In this document: piece after piece, positions 39,611 through 52,515 of the stretch
Numbering within the stretch: position 1 is the stretch's first letter
Layout of the letters: each line of letters opens with the position of its first letter
Source: Proteinivorax hydrogeniformans
GTDB lineage: Bacteria > Bacillota > Proteinivoracia > Proteinivoracales > Proteinivoracaceae
Direction of reading: 5' to 3'
NCBI RefSeq assembly: GCF_040515995.1
Contig: NZ_CP159485.1
Coordinates: forward strand, 124,001-188,000
DNA: 64,000 bases
Program-made: the position numbers and the translations under genes
The notes under the pieces: generated by a model
What the model saw: only the letters and a program-made list of their open reading frames with translations
Told to the model about the DNA's origin: nothing
The model's database searches: none

Positions 39611-42600
39611 TTGTTGGATGTAAACAATTTTGATTCATTAAAAATTGGCTTAGCTTCGCTAGAGCAAATCCGAACATGGTCAAGGGGTCCTGTCAACAAG
39701 CCGGAGACTATAAATTACCGTACACTTAAGCCAGAGCGTGAAGGACTGTTCTGTGAGAAAATCTTTGGGCCACAGCGTGACTGGGAATGTAACTGTGGTA
39801 AATACAAACGAATTCGCTACAAAGGTGTAGTTTGTGATCGTTGTGGTGTAGAAGTGACACGGGCAAAAGTGCGAAGAGATAGAATGGGGCATATTGAACT
39901 TGCTGCTCCTGTATCCCACATTTGGTATTTTAAAGGAATCCCAAGTAGAATGGGGCTGTTATTAGACATGTCTCCTCGTGCGCTAGAAAAGGTTTTATAC
40001 TTTGCTGCGTATATCGTTTTAGATCCAGGCGAAACAGGTCTTACCAAAAAACAGCTACTTACAGAAAATGAGTACAGAGAAAACTACGAAAAGTATAGCC
40101 ATTTGTTTAAAGAAGGTAAAGGTTTTAAGGCGGCAATGGGTGCTGAAGCCGTACAAGTCCTTCTTAAGGAGATGAACCTTGATAACCTAGCTAAAGAGCT
40201 GAGAGCTGAGCTTAAAAATGCAACCGGTCAACGTAAAATCAGAGCTATCAGAAGGCTTGAAGTAGTGGAATCCTTTAAAGCATCCGACAATCAACCAGAG
40301 TGGATGATTTTAGAGGCAATTCCTGTGCTTCCTCCAGATTTAAGGCCGATGGTGCAATTAGATGGTGGTAGGTTTGCCACAGCAGACTTAAACGACCTAT
40401 ACCGTCGAGTCATAAACAGAAACAACAGGCTTAAAAGACTAGCGGAACTACACGCTCCCGATATTATAGTGCGTAACGAAAAAAGAATGCTTCAGGAGGC
40501 AGTGGATGCCCTTATAGATAACGGTAGAAGAGGAAGGCCTGTCACAGGACCTGGAAACAGACCTCTTAAATCTTTAAGTGACATGTTGAAAGGTAAACAA
40601 GGAAGGTTTAGACAAAACCTACTAGGTAAGCGTGTTGACTATTCTGGACGTTCTGTTATCGTTGTAGGACCGGAGCTGAAAATGTATCAGTGTGGCCTTC
40701 CAAAGGAAATGGCCCTAGAACTCTTTAAACCATTTGTTATGAGAAGGTTGTTTAAAAGCGGTCATGTACAAAACATAAAAACAGCTAAAAAGAAGGTCGA
40801 AAAAGCAGATCCAATAGTTTGGGACGTTCTTGAACAAGTTATCAAGCAACATCCTGTGCTGTTAAACCGTGCTCCTACGCTGCATAGACTTGGAATCCAA
40901 GCATTCGAGCCGGTATTAGTTGAAGGTAGAGCTATTAAAATTCACCCTCTTGTTTGTCCAGCGTATAATGCGGACTTTGATGGTGACCAAATGGCTGTCC
41001 ATGTACCGTTGTCTTCAGAGGCTCAAGCAGAAGCGAGAATTCTGATGCTTGCTGCCCATAACATTTTAAATCCTAAAGATGGGAAACCTGTGGCAACTCC
41101 TACCCAAGATATGGTATTAGGATGCTACTATCTAACAATTGAAAATGCTGGAGAAAAAGGTGAGGGCAAAGTGTTTGGTAACCCTGACGAAGTTTCGATG
41201 GCATACCAAAACGGTGCTGTATCACTTCACTCTAGAATTGCGTTAAGAGCTAGCAGCCTTGGCAATAAGGCGGTTTTAGGATCCGGTGATGATGAGATTA
41301 AAAAAGGATTCTTGTTAACAACACCCGGTAGAATACTATTTAACGAAATATTCCCTGAAGACTTTCCATTTATAAACAGGCCTACTCTAGAAAATTCTGT
41401 AACCGGTGAGGATTATATTTCTGAAGCTGGTGCTAACCTTTCTGAGCTTATAAAAAGTAAAGGCGAGGTTGGAGGAACAAAGAAAGGATTTTTAGGAGCG
41501 CTTATAGGCGAATGTTTCCGCAAGTATGGAACAGTTAAAACTTCAGAAATTCTAGATGACGTTAAAAGCCTTGGCTTCAAATACTCCACTAGAGCAGGAA
41601 TAACAATGGCTGTAGCTGATGTTATCATTCCACCTCAGAAAAAAGGCATCATGGATTGGGCTGAAGGTGAAGTTCAAAAAATTGATCGCAACTTCCGTAG
41701 AGGTTTTGTAAGTGAAGAGGAACGTTACAACAGAGTTATCGAGGTGTGGGGTAAAGCTAAGGACAATATCACAAAGTCCCTTATGGATAATATGGATAAA
41801 ATGAACCCTATCAACATGATGGCCGGTTCAGGTGCTAGAGGTAACGTATCACAGATTACCCAGCTAGCCGGTATGCGTGGTTTGATGGCAGACCCGACAG
41901 GTCATATTATTGAGTTGCCAATTAAAGCAAACTTTAGGGAAGGTCTAACAGTTTTAGAGTACTTTATCTCCACTCACGGTGCTAGAAAAGGTCTTGCGGA
42001 CACCGCCTTAAAAACAGCGGACTCAGGTTACCTAACAAGAAGACTAGTTGATGTATCTCAGGATGTTATAGTCAGAGATGAAGACTGTGAAACCTTTGAT
42101 GGAATAACTGTTAAAGAAATAACAGAGGGTAATGATCCTATTGAAACCTTAGAAGAAAGGTTGATAGGGCGTCACTCATCTATCGATATTGTAACACCAG
42201 ATGGAGAAGTTTTAGCAAAAGCCGGTCAGTATATAGACGAAAAAATGGCTAAAGAAATAACCGCACATGGTGTAATAATTTCCCCATCTAGTGGCACCAT
42301 AAAACTTACTTCTACCTCAATAGTTGTAGAAGGTGATGACGGAAGCACTCATTCCTTTGAGCGCCCTGAAGGTGTCAAAATGTATGTAGCTAATGGAAAC
42401 AGAGTAAAGGAAGGCGAAAAACTTTGTGCCACCTTTGATTCTGTGAAAATAAGGTCTGTTCTGACATGTAGCACTAGACATGGAGTATGTGTAAAATGTT
42501 ATGGTAAAGACCTAGCTACAGGTGGCCGAGTAAGGCCGGGTGAGGCTGTAGGTATTATAGCAGCTCAATCTATCGGTGAGCCAGGTACGCAGCTAACCAT

Positions 42601-43387
42601 GAGGACGTTCCATACCGGTGGTGTTGCAGGAGATGATATCACCCAGGGTCTTCCGAGGATTGAAGAGCTATTTGAAGCCAGAAAACCAAAAGGTCAGGCT
42701 ATAATAGCTGAAGAGGCTGGCCTTGTGAAAATTGTTGAAAGCAAAAACAAAAGAGAAATCGAGCTAACAAAAGAGAACGGCGAACAAGTACTATACACTG
42801 TTCCTTACGGAGCTCGTTTAAAAATCAAAGACGGCCTACATGTTGATGCAGGCGATGAACTAACAGAAGGGTCTGTAAACCCACACGACTTGCTTAAAAT
42901 TAAAGGAGTAGCCGGTGTTCAGGCTTACCTAACTCAGGAAGTTCAAAAGGTATACCGCCTTCAAGGTGTGGAAATTTCTGACAAGCACATAGAAGTTATT
43001 GTCAAGCAGATGCTACGTAAAGTTAAAGTAGAGGAAGCGGGGGATACAAGCCTGCTACCGGGAACCTTAGTTGACGTCTTTGAACTTACAGAAACCAACG
43101 AAAAGATCACATCTGAAGGGCTAGAACCAGCTAAAGCTCAGCCCGTTCTTTTAGGAATTACAAAAGCTTCGCTAGCTACCGATTCATTCCTATCAGCAGC
43201 CTCTTTCCAAGAAACAACTAGAGTACTAACAGAGGCATCTATTAAAGGAAAGACTGACCCTCTATTAGGACTTAAAGAAAATGTTATTATCGGAAAGCTA
43301 ATACCTGCAGGTACTGGGATGACAAGGTATGCTAATGTTAAGCCTAAAACCCACGAAGAAGATGCAGAGGTAGTTGACAGTTTATAG
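39611..43387 (+). CDS. rpoC: DNA-directed RNA polymerase subunit beta'
   Basis: A 1258-residue subunit. The active-site motif [12 protein letters not shown] begins at N453, giving the three Mg-binding Asp (455, 457, 459). The N-terminal zinc site ([20 protein letters not shown]) and a second site with [13 protein letters not shown] are intact. TTG start after AAAGGGGG; a second TTG codon follows directly. 51 nt after rpoB. Confidence 0.97.
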   Translation: MLDVNNFDSLKIGLASLEQIRTWSRGPVNKPETINYRTLKPEREGLFCEKIFGPQRDWECNCGKYKRIRYKGVVCDRCGVEVTRAKVRRDRMGHIELAAPVSHIWYFKGIPSRMGLLLDMSPRALEKVLYFAAYIVLDPGETGLTKKQLLTENEYRENYEKYSHLFKEGKGFKAAMGAEAVQVLLKEMNLDNLAKELRAELKNATGQRKIRAIRRLEVVESFKASDNQPEWMILEAIPVLPPDLRPMVQLDGGRFATADLNDLYRRVINRNNRLKRLAELHAPDIIVRNEKRMLQEAVDALIDNGRRGRPVTGPGNRPLKSLSDMLKGKQGRFRQNLLGKRVDYSGRSVIVVGPELKMYQCGLPKEMALELFKPFVMRRLFKSGHVQNIKTAKKKVEKADPIVWDVLEQVIKQHPVLLNRAPTLHRLGIQAFEPVLVEGRAIKIHPLVCPAYNADFDGDQMAVHVPLSSEAQAEARILMLAAHNILNPKDGKPVATPTQDMVLGCYYLTIENAGEKGEGKVFGNPDEVSMAYQNGAVSLHSRIALRASSLGNKAVLGSGDDEIKKGFLLTTPGRILFNEIFPEDFPFINRPTLENSVTGEDYISEAGANLSELIKSKGEVGGTKKGFLGALIGECFRKYGTVKTSEILDDVKSLGFKYSTRAGITMAVADVIIPPQKKGIMDWAEGEVQKIDRNFRRGFVSEEERYNRVIEVWGKAKDNITKSLMDNMDKMNPINMMAGSGARGNVSQITQLAGMRGLMADPTGHIIELPIKANFREGLTVLEYFISTHGARKGLADTALKTADSGYLTRRLVDVSQDVIVRDEDCETFDGITVKEITEGNDPIETLEERLIGRHSSIDIVTPDGEVLAKAGQYIDEKMAKEITAHGVIISPSSGTIKLTSTSIVVEGDDGSTHSFERPEGVKMYVANGNRVKEGEKLCATFDSVKIRSVLTCSTRHGVCVKCYGKDLATGGRVRPGEAVGIIAAQSIGEPGTQLTMRTFHTGGVAGDDITQGLPRIEELFEARKPKGQAIIAEEAGLVKIVESKNKREIELTKENGEQVLYTVPYGARLKIKDGLHVDAGDELTEGSVNPHDLLKIKGVAGVQAYLTQEVQKVYRLQGVEISDKHIEVIVKQMLRKVKVEEAGDTSLLPGTLVDVFELTETNEKITSEGLEPAKAQPVLLGITKASLATDSFLSAASFQETTRVLTEASIKGKTDPLLGLKENVIIGKLIPAGTGMTRYANVKPKTHEEDAEVVDSL

Positions 43388-43449
43388 ACAAGGTGATAAA
43401 ATAATCAAGGTGTATCTGCCCACGATCAACAAAATGGAGGTATGGGTAA

Positions 43450-43701
43450 ATGACTTTAGACGACCTATCAACCGCAAAATCAAGGGTGGTTGGCTTTAAG
43501 CAGACCAAACTTGCTTTAGAAAGCGGTGAGGCCAAAACAGTTTATGTTGCTAAAGACGCGGAAAAACACGTCACCGACCCCATACTGCAACTTTGTAAAC
43601 ATAGAGGTGCCAAGTTATGCTTTGTAGACAGCATGATAATGCTGGGTAAAAGTTGTGGAATTCAAGTTAGGGCAGCAACTGCAGCGATTATAGAAGAGTA
43701 A
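43450..43701 (+). CDS. L7Ae-family ribosomal protein (YbxF/L7Ae-like)
   Basis: An 83-residue kink-turn-binding protein with the L7Ae core (TKLALESGEAKTVYVAKDAEKHVTDPILQLCKHRGAKLCFVDSMIMLGKSCGIQV). In Bacillus YbxF sits at the same place before rpsL and can bind kink-turn RNA. AAATGGAGG precedes ATG. Confidence 0.93.
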   Translation: MTLDDLSTAKSRVVGFKQTKLALESGEAKTVYVAKDAEKHVTDPILQLCKHRGAKLCFVDSMIMLGKSCGIQVRAATAAIIEE

Positions 43702-43708
43702 AATTAGC

Positions 43709-43728
43709 GCCCCGGCTAATGCCGGGGC
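43709..43728 (+). other. Hairpin before rpsL
   Basis: GCCCCGGC-TAAT-GCCGGGGC, an 8-bp GC-rich stem without a T run, in the 60-nt gap before rpsL. It may be a str-operon leader element. Confidence 0.7.
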
Positions 43729-43764
43729 AACCAAGGCGTATGCCATGGGGAAGGGGGTGCAACT

Positions 43765-44145
43765 ATGCCAACAATTAGCCAATTAGTTCGTAGAGGCAGA
43801 AAGGAAGTTGTTAAAAAATCAACTGCTCCTGCCCTGGAAGATTCACCTCAAAAAAGAGGGGTGTGCACCAGAGTTTCAACGCTAACTCCTAAAAAGCCAA
43901 ACTCTGCTTTGAGAAAGGTTGCTAGGGTTAGACTTACAAATGGTACTGAGGTTACAGCGTATATTCCTGGTATCGGCCACAACCTACAAGAACACTCCGT
44001 TGTACTTGTTAGAGGTGGTAGAGTAAAAGACTTACCTGGTGTGCGTTATCATATAGTTCGTGGTTCTTTAGACACCGCAGGTGTACAAGATAGAGGCCAA
44101 GGACGCTCTAAGTATGGTACTAAAAGACCAAAAGATAAAAAATAA
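43765..44145 (+). CDS. rpsL: 30S ribosomal protein S12
   Basis: A 126-residue S12 of the decoding centre, with [20 protein letters not shown] and the later [17 protein letters not shown] region. The lysine that gives streptomycin sensitivity is present (TPKKPNS). Start of the str operon. Confidence 0.97.
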   Translation: MPTISQLVRRGRKEVVKKSTAPALEDSPQKRGVCTRVSTLTPKKPNSALRKVARVRLTNGTEVTAYIPGIGHNLQEHSVVLVRGGRVKDLPGVRYHIVRGSLDTAGVQDRGQGRSKYGTKRPKDKK

Positions 44146-44152
44146 TAATTGA

Positions 44153-44644
<492 letters not shown>

Positions 44645-44714
44645 GATATATCACGCCATAAATAATACTATAAGATTTTATAGTAAAAAATAGTACTAGA
44701 AGGGAGGAATTGTG

Positions 44715-46790
44715 GTGCCGAGACAATTTCCGTTGGAAAAATACCGTAATATAGGAATCATGGCTCACATCGATGCTGGTAAAACAACTACCACTGAACG
44801 CGTATTGTTTTATACCGGTAGAGTTCACAAACTTGGTGAAACACACGATGGAGCTGCAACAATGGACTGGATGGCCCAGGAGCAAGAAAGAGGTATAACA
44901 ATCACCTCTGCGGCAACAACTGCCGAATGGAAAGACCATAGGGTGAATATCATCGATACACCAGGACACGTGGACTTCACTGTAGAAGTAGAAAGATCCC
45001 TTCGTGTACTTGACGGTGCTGTTGGTGTTTTCTGTGCAAAAGGTGGGGTTGAGCCACAATCTGAAACAGTTTGGAGACAAGCTGATAAATATCAAGTTCC
45101 AAGAATCGCTTATGTAAATAAAATGGATATTACAGGTGCTGATTTCTACAGAGGTTTAGAAATGATGAGGGATAGACTTAAAGCTAATGCTGTAGCAATC
45201 CAGCTGCCAATTGGCGCTGAAGACAACTTCGATGGAATCATCGATTTAGTTGAAATGAAAGCACATAAGTATATTGATGATTTAGGCACTAAGTCAGAGC
45301 AAACTGAGATTCCAGACGATATGAAGGACAAAGCTGAAGAGTACAGAGAAAAGCTTTTAGACGCTGTTGCAGAAGGCGATGAAGAGCTAATGATGAAGTA
45401 TCTCGAAGGCGAAGAGCTTTCTGTTGAAGAAATCAAAGATGCTTTAAGAAAAGGTTGTGTAAACAACGAGATCGTACCTGTACTTTGTGGTTCTTCATAC
45501 AAAAATAAAGGTGTTCAGCTTCTGCTAGACGCTGTAGTTGCTTACCTACCATCACCTCTTGAAATCCCAGCTATTCAAGGTGTGGATGTAGATGATGAGG
45601 AAGTGAAGATGGAAAGAAAAGCAGACGATGACGAGCCATTTGCTGCTCTAGCCTTTAAAATTATGACTGACCCATATGTAGGAAAGTTAGCGTTCTTTAG
45701 AGCTTACTCTGGGGTGTTAAAAGCTGGTTCATACGTATGGAACCCAGTTAAAGGTAAAAAAGAAAGAATCGGTCGTCTTCTTCAAATGCACGCTAACCAC
45801 CGTGAAGAGATTTCTGAAGTGCGCACCGGTGATATTGCCGCAATTGTAGGTCTTAAAGACACCGCTACAGGTGACACCCTTTGTGACCAAGACAATCAAA
45901 TTATCCTAGAATCTATGGTATTCCCAGAGCCAGTTATCTCTGTTGCCATTGAACCTAAAACAAAAGCTGACCAAGAAAAAATGTCAACTTCGCTACAAAA
46001 ACTAGCTGAAGAGGACCCAACATTTAAGGCTTGGTCTGACGAAGAAACAGGTCAAACAATCATCGCTGGTATGGGTGAGCTACACCTTGACGTAATCGTT
46101 GATAGGCTGCTTCGTGAGTTCAAGGTTGATGCAGACGTAGGTAAACCTCAGGTTGCATACAAAGAAACCATCACTAAAGCTGTTAAAGCTGAAGGTAAGT
46201 TTGTTAGACAATCTGGTGGTAGAGGTCAATATGGTCACGTTTGGATCGAGCTTGAGCCAAAAGAGCCAGGTGAAGGTTATGAGTTCGTTGACAAAGTTGT
46301 TGGCGGTGTAGTACCAAGAGACTACATTAACTCAGTAGACCATGGTATTCAGGAGGCGCTACAAAATGGTGTACTTGCTGGATACCCAGTGCTAGATGTT
46401 AAAGCTACTTTATTCGATGGTTCATACCATGACGTTGACTCTTCTGAGATGGCGTTTAAAGTAGCGGGTTCTATGGGTACCAAAGCGGCTATGAAAAAAG
46501 CCGACCCGGCAATTTTAGAGCCTATGATGAAAGTTGAAGCAGTTGTACCTGAAGAGTACATGGGTGATGTAATGGGTGATATCAACTCAAGAAGAGGTAG
46601 AATAGAAGGCATGGAAAATGTAGGTGGAGCTCAAGTAATCAAAGGGTACGTACCACTTTCTGAAATGTTCGGCTATGCTACAGACCTTAGATCTAAAACT
46701 CAAGGAAGAGGAACCTACTCTATGGAGTTTAGCCATTACGACCAAGTACCAAAGTCAATTGCAGAAGAAATTATGGAATCAAAAAAGTAA
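44715..46790 (+). CDS. fusA: Elongation factor G
   Basis: A 691-residue translocase GTPase: G1 [13 protein letters not shown]2 [10 protein letters not shown]3 [10 protein letters not shown]4 NKMD. Domains II to V follow at the usual length. Two adjacent GTG codons exist; 44715 is 7 nt from GGGAGG and gives [15 protein letters not shown]. Confidence 0.97.
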   Translation: MPRQFPLEKYRNIGIMAHIDAGKTTTTERVLFYTGRVHKLGETHDGAATMDWMAQEQERGITITSAATTAEWKDHRVNIIDTPGHVDFTVEVERSLRVLDGAVGVFCAKGGVEPQSETVWRQADKYQVPRIAYVNKMDITGADFYRGLEMMRDRLKANAVAIQLPIGAEDNFDGIIDLVEMKAHKYIDDLGTKSEQTEIPDDMKDKAEEYREKLLDAVAEGDEELMMKYLEGEELSVEEIKDALRKGCVNNEIVPVLCGSSYKNKGVQLLLDAVVAYLPSPLEIPAIQGVDVDDEEVKMERKADDDEPFAALAFKIMTDPYVGKLAFFRAYSGVLKAGSYVWNPVKGKKERIGRLLQMHANHREEISEVRTGDIAAIVGLKDTATGDTLCDQDNQIILESMVFPEPVISVAIEPKTKADQEKMSTSLQKLAEEDPTFKAWSDEETGQTIIAGMGELHLDVIVDRLLREFKVDADVGKPQVAYKETITKAVKAEGKFVRQSGGRGQYGHVWIELEPKEPGEGYEFVDKVVGGVVPRDYINSVDHGIQEALQNGVLAGYPVLDVKATLFDGSYHDVDSSEMAFKVAGSMGTKAAMKKADPAILEPMMKVEAVVPEEYMGDVMGDINSRRGRIEGMENVGGAQVIKGYVPLSEMFGYATDLRSKTQGRGTYSMEFSHYDQVPKSIAEEIMESKK

Positions 46791-46798
46791 TTTAAATT

Positions 46799-46817
46799 TT
46801 GGGGATTTTAACCCCAA
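46799..46817 (+). other. Small hairpin between fusA and tuf
   Basis: TTGGGG pairs with CCCCAA around a 7-nt loop. No T run follows, so not a clear terminator. Confidence 0.6.
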
Positions 46818-46861
46818 GTAATAAATAAATATTTTATTGTATTTAAGGAGGATGAGTAATA

Positions 46862-48061
46862 ATGTCAAAAGAAAAATTTGATCGTTCAAAGCCCCATGTT
46901 AACGTTGGAACAATCGGCCACGTAGACCATGGTAAGACTACATTAACTGCTGCTTTAACAACTGTAATTTCCACATCTGGTGGAGCTGACAAAATGGCTT
47001 ATGACGCTATTGATAAAGCTCCAGAGGAAAGAGAAAGAGGTATTACTATCTCTACTTCTCACGTTGAGTACGAGACCGAAAACCGTCACTATGCTCACGT
47101 TGACTGCCCAGGCCATGCTGACTATGTTAAAAACATGATCACAGGTGCTGCACAAATGGATGGAGCTATTCTAGTAGTATCTGCTGCTGATGGCCCAATG
47201 CCTCAAACAAGAGAGCATATCCTTCTATCCCGTCAGGTAGGTGTACCACACATCGTTGTATTCCTAAACAAAGCTGACATGGTAGATGACGAAGAGTTAC
47301 TTGAACTTGTAGAAATGGAAGTTAGAGACCTACTTTCTGAGTACGACTTCCCAGGTGACGACACTCCTATCGTAACTGGCTCTGCTTTAAAAGCTTTAGA
47401 GTGTGGTTGCGGAACTAGAGAGTGTGAGTGGTGTGGAAAGCTTTGGGAACTAATGGATGCAGTTGATGACTACATTCCAACTCCAGAGCGCGACACAGAT
47501 AAAGACTTCTTAATGCCAATCGAGGATGTATTCACAATTACCGGCCGTGGTACAGTTGTTACCGGTCGTGTTGAGCGTGGACAAATCAAAGTTGGCGACG
47601 AGATTGAAATTGTCGGCCTACAAGAGGATACCAGAAAAACAGTTTGTACCGGTGTAGAGATGTTTAGAAAACTTCTTGATAGCGCTGAAGCAGGTGACAA
47701 CATTGGCGCACTTCTTCGTGGTATAAACAGAGAAGACATCGAAAGAGGCCAAGTACTTGCTAAGCCTGGTTCAATCAAACAACACACTGCTTTTGAAGCA
47801 GAAGTTTATGCCCTAAGTAAAGAAGAGGGTGGCCGTCATAAGCCGTTCTTCAACGGTTACCGTCCACAGTTCTACTTCCGCACAACTGACGTTACCGGCG
47901 TAGTAACTCTTCCAGAGGGTACTGAAATGGTTATGCCTGGCGACAATGTTAAAATCGACGTTGAACTAATTACTCCAATCGCTATCGAAGAAGGTCTTAG
48001 ATTTGCGATTCGCGAGGGTGGGCGTACTGTTGGTGCTGGTGTTGTAACAGCTATTAAGTAA
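46862..48061 (+). CDS. tuf: Elongation factor Tu
   Basis: A 399-residue GTPase that delivers aminoacyl-tRNA. G1 [11 protein letters not shown]3 DCPGHADY, G4 NKAD and the domain II/III sequences are normal. Unlike E. coli, the end of the G domain carries C181, C183, C188 and C191 ([14 protein letters not shown]), a possible metal site. I recall the same insert in some Clostridia. AAGGAGGATG upstream. Confidence 0.97.
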   Translation: MSKEKFDRSKPHVNVGTIGHVDHGKTTLTAALTTVISTSGGADKMAYDAIDKAPEERERGITISTSHVEYETENRHYAHVDCPGHADYVKNMITGAAQMDGAILVVSAADGPMPQTREHILLSRQVGVPHIVVFLNKADMVDDEELLELVEMEVRDLLSEYDFPGDDTPIVTGSALKALECGCGTRECEWCGKLWELMDAVDDYIPTPERDTDKDFLMPIEDVFTITGRGTVVTGRVERGQIKVGDEIEIVGLQEDTRKTVCTGVEMFRKLLDSAEAGDNIGALLRGINREDIERGQVLAKPGSIKQHTAFEAEVYALSKEEGGRHKPFFNGYRPQFYFRTTDVTGVVTLPEGTEMVMPGDNVKIDVELITPIAIEEGLRFAIREGGRTVGAGVVTAIK

Positions 48062-48092
48062 AACTTTTGCTTATTAACATTAAAAAGCCTTA

Positions 48093-48140
48093 AATAAGGG
48101 AGGTTTACAGACTTTAAGTCTGTAGCCCTCCTTATTTTAA
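48093..48140 (+). terminator. Terminator of str operon
   Basis: AAATAAGGGAGG pairs with CCTCCTTATTT around an inner hairpin ACAGACTT/AAGTCTGT, then Ts. Confidence 0.85.
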
Positions 48141-48180
48141 CTACTTAACCACGAACATAAATTTTATAAAATGTCAAGGC

Positions 48181-48209
48181 TTGTTTTTTTATAAAATAAA
48201 CGATATAAT
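48181..48209 (+). promoter_or_regulatory. Promoter of S10 operon
   Basis: TTGTTT (48181-48186), 17-bp spacer, TATAAT (48204-48209). Confidence 0.65.
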
Positions 48210-48215
48210 ATAGTG

Positions 48216-48321
48216 GTTGTGTAATAGTGACAGCGATGATGTGAAAGGTTGCTCCTTTTAGATGAGGAAATTTTCGCGGAGTATGTCCGTTTAAAAAAAT
48301 GGGCGAAAGGGAGGTAGAGAA
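48216..48321 (+). promoter_or_regulatory. S10 operon leader
   Basis: About 100 nt of untranslated leader before rpsJ with the small stems AAGG/CCTT and CGGA/TCCG. It may be the clostridial S10 leader but I cannot prove the family by eye. It ends in the rpsJ ribosome site GGGAGG. Confidence 0.45.
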
Positions 48322-48630
48322 ATGGCTTCAGAAAAAATTAGAATTAGACTTAAAGCGTTTGATCACCAAGCACTAGACCAGTCTGCTGAAAAGATAGTAG
48401 AAAACGCTAAAAGGACAGGGGCTCAGGTTTCTGGACCGGTACCGTTACCTACTGAAAAAAGTATCTATACTATTTTGAGAGCTGTTCATAAGTACAAAGA
48501 CTCAAGAGAGCAGTTTGAGATGAGAACACATAAGCGTCTAATTGACATTTTAGAACCAACACCAAAGACTGTAGACGCTCTAATGAAGTTAGACTTACCA
48601 GCAGGTGTTGATATCGAAATTAAGCTATAA
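48322..48630 (+). CDS. rpsJ: 30S ribosomal protein S10
   Basis: A 102-residue S10 ([54 protein letters not shown]). It is part of the 30S head and a NusB partner in antitermination. First gene of the S10-spc-alpha block. Confidence 0.97.
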   Translation: MASEKIRIRLKAFDHQALDQSAEKIVENAKRTGAQVSGPVPLPTEKSIYTILRAVHKYKDSREQFEMRTHKRLIDILEPTPKTVDALMKLDLPAGVDIEIKL

Positions 48631-48709
48631 TAAACAAAGGCCTAATATTAGCATTAGAAAGTAGGTCTTTTTACAATGTTTATAGTACTAATTTAGGGAG
48701 GTGGCAAAC

Positions 48710-49339
48710 GTGAAAAAAGCAATCATCGGTAAAAAACTAGGTATGAGTCAGATTTTTGCAGAAGATGGCGAAGTACTACCAGTAACTGTCATCGAAGCAG
48801 GTCCTTGTACAGTAGTTCAAAAAAGAAATGAAGAAGTTGATGGATACTCAGCGGTGCAGTTAGGTTATGGCGAGGTTAAAGAGGTTCGTGCTAACAAAGC
48901 TATGAAAGGACACTTTAACAAAGCTGGAGTTAAACCTATGAGACACCTGGCAGAGTTTAAATTAGAAGATGGCGAATCATTAGAGGTTGGCCAAGAAATC
49001 AAAGCTGATTTCTTCGAAGAGGGAGAAGCTGTTGATGTAACTGGAACTTCTAAAGGAAAAGGATTTTCTGGTTCTATTAAAAGACATAACTACAGCAGAG
49101 GCCCAATGACACATGGTTCTCATTATCACCGTGGTCCTGGTTCGCTAGGGGCAGTTGACCCTGCTAGGGTTTTTAAAGGCACTAAACTACCTGGAAGAAT
49201 GGGTGGCGAAACAGTGACAGTTAGAAATTTAGACGTTGTTAAAGTTGATGCTGAGCGCAACCTATTGCTAGTAAAGGGAGCCGTTCCTGGCAAAAACGGT
49301 AGCATCGTTTTCCTTAGAGATACTAACAAGACTAAGTAA
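48710..49339 (+). CDS. rplC: 50S ribosomal protein L3
   Basis: A 209-residue L3 with the [36 protein letters not shown] loop reaching the peptidyl-transferase centre. GTG at 48710 lies 6 nt after GGGAGGTG; the in-frame GTG at 48701 overlaps it. Confidence 0.96.
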   Translation: MKKAIIGKKLGMSQIFAEDGEVLPVTVIEAGPCTVVQKRNEEVDGYSAVQLGYGEVKEVRANKAMKGHFNKAGVKPMRHLAEFKLEDGESLEVGQEIKADFFEEGEAVDVTGTSKGKGFSGSIKRHNYSRGPMTHGSHYHRGPGSLGAVDPARVFKGTKLPGRMGGETVTVRNLDVVKVDAERNLLLVKGAVPGKNGSIVFLRDTNKTK

Positions 49340-49367
49340 CTAAGTCTTGATGAAAGGAGGAAGTAAA

Positions 49368-49991
49368 ATGCCAAAAGTGGCTATTTATGATATTCAAGGG
49401 CAAGTTGTTTCAGAGATGGAACTAAACCCAGAAATTTTCGACATAGAAACAAGTGAAGCTGCAGTCCACAAAGTGGTAGTAGCTCACCTAGCGGCTAAAA
49501 GGCAAGGCACAGCTTCAACTAAAAGCCGTGGAGAAGTTAGCGGTGGAGGAGCAAGGCCTTGGCGCCAAAAGGGTACTGGAAGGGCCCGTCACGGCACAAT
49601 CAGATCACCATTATGGGTTGGTGGAGGCGTTGCGTTTGGACCTAAACCTAGAGAGTACCGTCTTAAGGTTCCTAAAAAGGTGCGTAGGTTAGCAATGAAA
49701 TCCGCTTTAACCACTAAAGTTCAAAATGACAACTTTAAAGTGTTGAAGGCTTTAGAGATCAACTCACCGAAAACAAAAGAGGTAGTAGAGCTAATAAACA
49801 ACCTAGAAGTTAACAAAAAAACTTTGGTTGTTACATCTGGCGCTGACTCAAACGTGTACAAATCTGCTAGAAACATCCCTAAAGTTAGCACTGCTTTTGT
49901 TGATACTCTAAATGTTTACGATATCCTAAACCACGACGCCGTGATAATTACTGAAGAAGCGGTTAAAAAAGTGGAGGAGGTGTTTGCGTAA
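49368..49991 (+). CDS. rplD: 50S ribosomal protein L4
   Basis: A 207-residue L4 with the long loop [37 protein letters not shown] lining the exit tunnel. ATG at 49368 follows AAAGGAGG; an in-frame ATG 21 nt upstream precedes that site. The stop overlaps the rplW start by 1 nt. Confidence 0.96.
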   Translation: MPKVAIYDIQGQVVSEMELNPEIFDIETSEAAVHKVVVAHLAAKRQGTASTKSRGEVSGGGARPWRQKGTGRARHGTIRSPLWVGGGVAFGPKPREYRLKVPKKVRRLAMKSALTTKVQNDNFKVLKALEINSPKTKEVVELINNLEVNKKTLVVTSGADSNVYKSARNIPKVSTAFVDTLNVYDILNHDAVIITEEAVKKVEEVFA

Positions 49992-50275
49992 TGAGAGATC
50001 CCCGCGACATCATTAAAAAACCACTGATTACAGAAAAAACTAATGACATGATGGCAGATAACAAGTATACTTTCGAAGTTGACAAAAATGCCAACAAGAT
50101 AGAGATCAAAAATGCCGTTCAAAAACTTTTTGATGTAAAAGTGGCTAATGTAAATACTATGAACATGAAGGGCAAGTTTAAAAGAATGGGTGTTCACTCA
50201 GGTTACAGACCAAACTGGAAAAAAGCTATTGTTACCTTAAGTGAAGACTCTAAGGCTATCGAAATCTTTGAATAG
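49991..50275 (+). CDS. rplW: 50S ribosomal protein L23
   Basis: A 94-residue L23 ([44 protein letters not shown]), the docking protein for SRP and trigger factor at the tunnel exit. TAATG overlap with rplD. Confidence 0.96.
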   Translation: MRDPRDIIKKPLITEKTNDMMADNKYTFEVDKNANKIEIKNAVQKLFDVKVANVNTMNMKGKFKRMGVHSGYRPNWKKAIVTLSEDSKAIEIFE

Positions 50276-50304
50276 AATAAACAAGTAAAGGAGGGAAATT
50301 TAAA

Positions 50305-51138
50305 ATGGCAGTAAAAGGTTTTAAACCAACTTCCCCAGGTAAACGGTTTATGACTATTTCTACCTTTGAAGAAGTTACCGCTTCTAAGCCAGAAAAGTCT
50401 TTGTTAGCTCCGCTAAAAAAGAAAGCTGGTAGAAACGCTCAAGGTAGGTTAACAGTTCGCCATCAAGGCGGTGGTCATAAACAAAAATATAGAATCATCG
50501 ATTTTAAAAGAAACAAGCATGACATAGAAGCGAAAGTTGCAACTATCGAATACGATCCAAATCGTACAGCTAACATCGCACTTTTACACTATGTAGACGG
50601 AGAAAAAAGATACATTATAGCTCCTAGCAAGTTAAAAGTCGGAGATGTTGTAAGGTCAGGTGAAAACGCTGATATTAAAGTGGGTAACGCTTTGCCGTTA
50701 AGAAAGATCCCAACAGGCACAGTAATTCACAACGTCGAGCTTAAGAAGGGTAAAGGCGGCCAGCTAGTTCGTTCTGCTGGTAACTCAGCTCAGCTTCAAG
50801 CTAAAGAAGGAAAGTACGCTCACGTACGCCTGCCTTCTGGTGAAACTAGACTTATCCATCTTGATTGCTACGCAACAGTCGGCCAAGTCGGAAACATCGA
50901 ACATGAGAACATTAAAGTTGGTAAAGCTGGTAAATCTCGTTGGTTAGGCAAAAGACCTACTGTTCGTGGTGTAGTTATGAACCCTGCTGACCATCCGCAT
51001 GGTGGTGGTGAAGGTAAAGCCCCAATCGGCCTTAAGAGCCCGGTAACCCCGTGGGGACAACCTACTTTAGGATACAAAACCCGTAAGAAAAACAAAGCAA
51101 GTGACAAATATATTGTCAAAAGGCGTAAAAAGAAATAG
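50305..51138 (+). CDS. rplB: 50S ribosomal protein L2
   Basis: A 277-residue L2 with [22 protein letters not shown] and [19 protein letters not shown], which contains the conserved His near the peptidyl-transferase centre. AAGGAGG precedes ATG. Confidence 0.97.
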   Translation: MAVKGFKPTSPGKRFMTISTFEEVTASKPEKSLLAPLKKKAGRNAQGRLTVRHQGGGHKQKYRIIDFKRNKHDIEAKVATIEYDPNRTANIALLHYVDGEKRYIIAPSKLKVGDVVRSGENADIKVGNALPLRKIPTGTVIHNVELKKGKGGQLVRSAGNSAQLQAKEGKYAHVRLPSGETRLIHLDCYATVGQVGNIEHENIKVGKAGKSRWLGKRPTVRGVVMNPADHPHGGGEGKAPIGLKSPVTPWGQPTLGYKTRKKNKASDKYIVKRRKKK

Positions 51139-51174
51139 CGCTTTATTAATTAGGGTGAAGAGGAGGGAAAAGAC

Positions 51175-51456
51175 ATGGCAAGATCTCTTAAAAAAGGCCC
51201 TTTTTGCGATGAGCATTTAATGAAAAAAGTTGAGGAAATGAACAAAAAGGACGAGAAAAAAGTTATTAAAACTTGGTCTAGACGTTCTACAGTATTTCCT
51301 GAATTTGTCGGCCACACAATAGCCGTTCATGATGGAAGAAAGCATGTGCCAGTTTTTATAAGTGAAGACATGGTAGGTCACAAGCTTGGAGAATTCGTCC
51401 CCACAAGAACTTTTAAAGGACACGGCGGAGACGAGCGCACAAGCGGACTCAAATAG
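51175..51456 (+). CDS. rpsS: 30S ribosomal protein S19
   Basis: A 93-residue S19 ([49 protein letters not shown]), a head protein binding S13. AGGAGGG upstream. Confidence 0.97.
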   Translation: MARSLKKGPFCDEHLMKKVEEMNKKDEKKVIKTWSRRSTVFPEFVGHTIAVHDGRKHVPVFISEDMVGHKLGEFVPTRTFKGHGGDERTSGLK

Positions 51457-51487
51457 TGTTAACTAACGCTAGAGAGGAGGATTACAG

Positions 51488-51829
51488 ATGGAAGCAAAAG
51501 CTGTGGCGCGTTATGTTCGCATAGCCCCAAGAAAAGTCAGGATAGTAATGGACCTAATCAGGGGCAAAGGTGTTGCGGAAGCCTTAGCGGTGCTAAAACA
51601 TACACCAAAGGCAGCTTCTCCTCAACTGGAGAAAGTTTTAAATTCTGCTGTTGCCAATGCTGAACACAATTTTGAAATGGATGCAAACAACCTTTATATT
51701 TCAGAAGCTTACGTTGACCAAGGCCCAACCTTAAAGAGGTTCCGCCCGAGGGCTCAAGGTAGAGCGACTAGAATCAATAAAAGAACTAGCCACATTACAA
51801 TTGTAGTGTCGGAGAAAAAGGAGGGATAG
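51488..51829 (+). CDS. rplV: 50S ribosomal protein L22
   Basis: A 113-residue L22 with the tunnel hairpin ([26 protein letters not shown]). AGAGGAGG upstream; 3 nt before rpsC. Confidence 0.97.
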   Translation: MEAKAVARYVRIAPRKVRIVMDLIRGKGVAEALAVLKHTPKAASPQLEKVLNSAVANAEHNFEMDANNLYISEAYVDQGPTLKRFRPRAQGRATRINKRTSHITIVVSEKKEG

Positions 51830-51832
51830 ATA

Positions 51833-52513
51833 GTGGGTCAAAAAGTTAATCCAGTAGGCTTGAGAGTTGGTGTTATTCGCGACTGGGATGCCAAATGGTA
51901 TGTTGGCAAAAAAGATTTTGTGGATACACTACATGAAGACATCAAGCTTAGAAAATATATTCGTGATAACGTAAAAAACTCTGGAGTTTCTAAGATAGAA
52001 ATTGAAAGAGCTGCCAACAGAATCAGAATAACTATCCACACTTCAAAACCTGGCATGGTTATTGGCAAAGGTGGTTCTGGTGTAGAAAAGCTTAGAAAAA
52101 ACATCGAGCGTATGGTAGATCAGTCAAACGGTAAAAAGCAAATTCATCTAAACATTATGGAAATTAAAAGACCGGACTTAGATGCCCAACTAGTTGCAGA
52201 GGGTATAGCATCTCAATTAGAAAGAAGGGTAGCTTTTAGAAGAGCTATGAAGCAATCTATCGGACGTACCCTAAGAAATGGCGCTGAAGGTATTAAAACT
52301 ATGTGTAGCGGCCGTCTTGGTGGAGCAGACATGGCTCGTACCGAGTGGTATACCGAAGGTAACGTACCTCTTCAAACTTTAAGAGCTGATGTAGACTATG
52401 GTTTTGCAGAAGCTGACACCACTTACGGAAAAATCGGTGTTAAAGTTTGGATATATAAAGGTGAGGTTCTTCCAAAAGCAAAGGATAAACAAGCTGAGGA
52501 AGGAGGAAGATAA
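51833..52513 (+). CDS. rpsC: 30S ribosomal protein S3
   Basis: A 226-residue S3 with the KH domain ([19 protein letters not shown]) at the mRNA entry channel. GTG start after GGAGGGATAG. Confidence 0.97.
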   Translation: MGQKVNPVGLRVGVIRDWDAKWYVGKKDFVDTLHEDIKLRKYIRDNVKNSGVSKIEIERAANRIRITIHTSKPGMVIGKGGSGVEKLRKNIERMVDQSNGKKQIHLNIMEIKRPDLDAQLVAEGIASQLERRVAFRRAMKQSIGRTLRNGAEGIKTMCSGRLGGADMARTEWYTEGNVPLQTLRADVDYGFAEADTTYGKIGVKVWIYKGEVLPKAKDKQAEEGGR

Positions 52514-52515
52514 GT

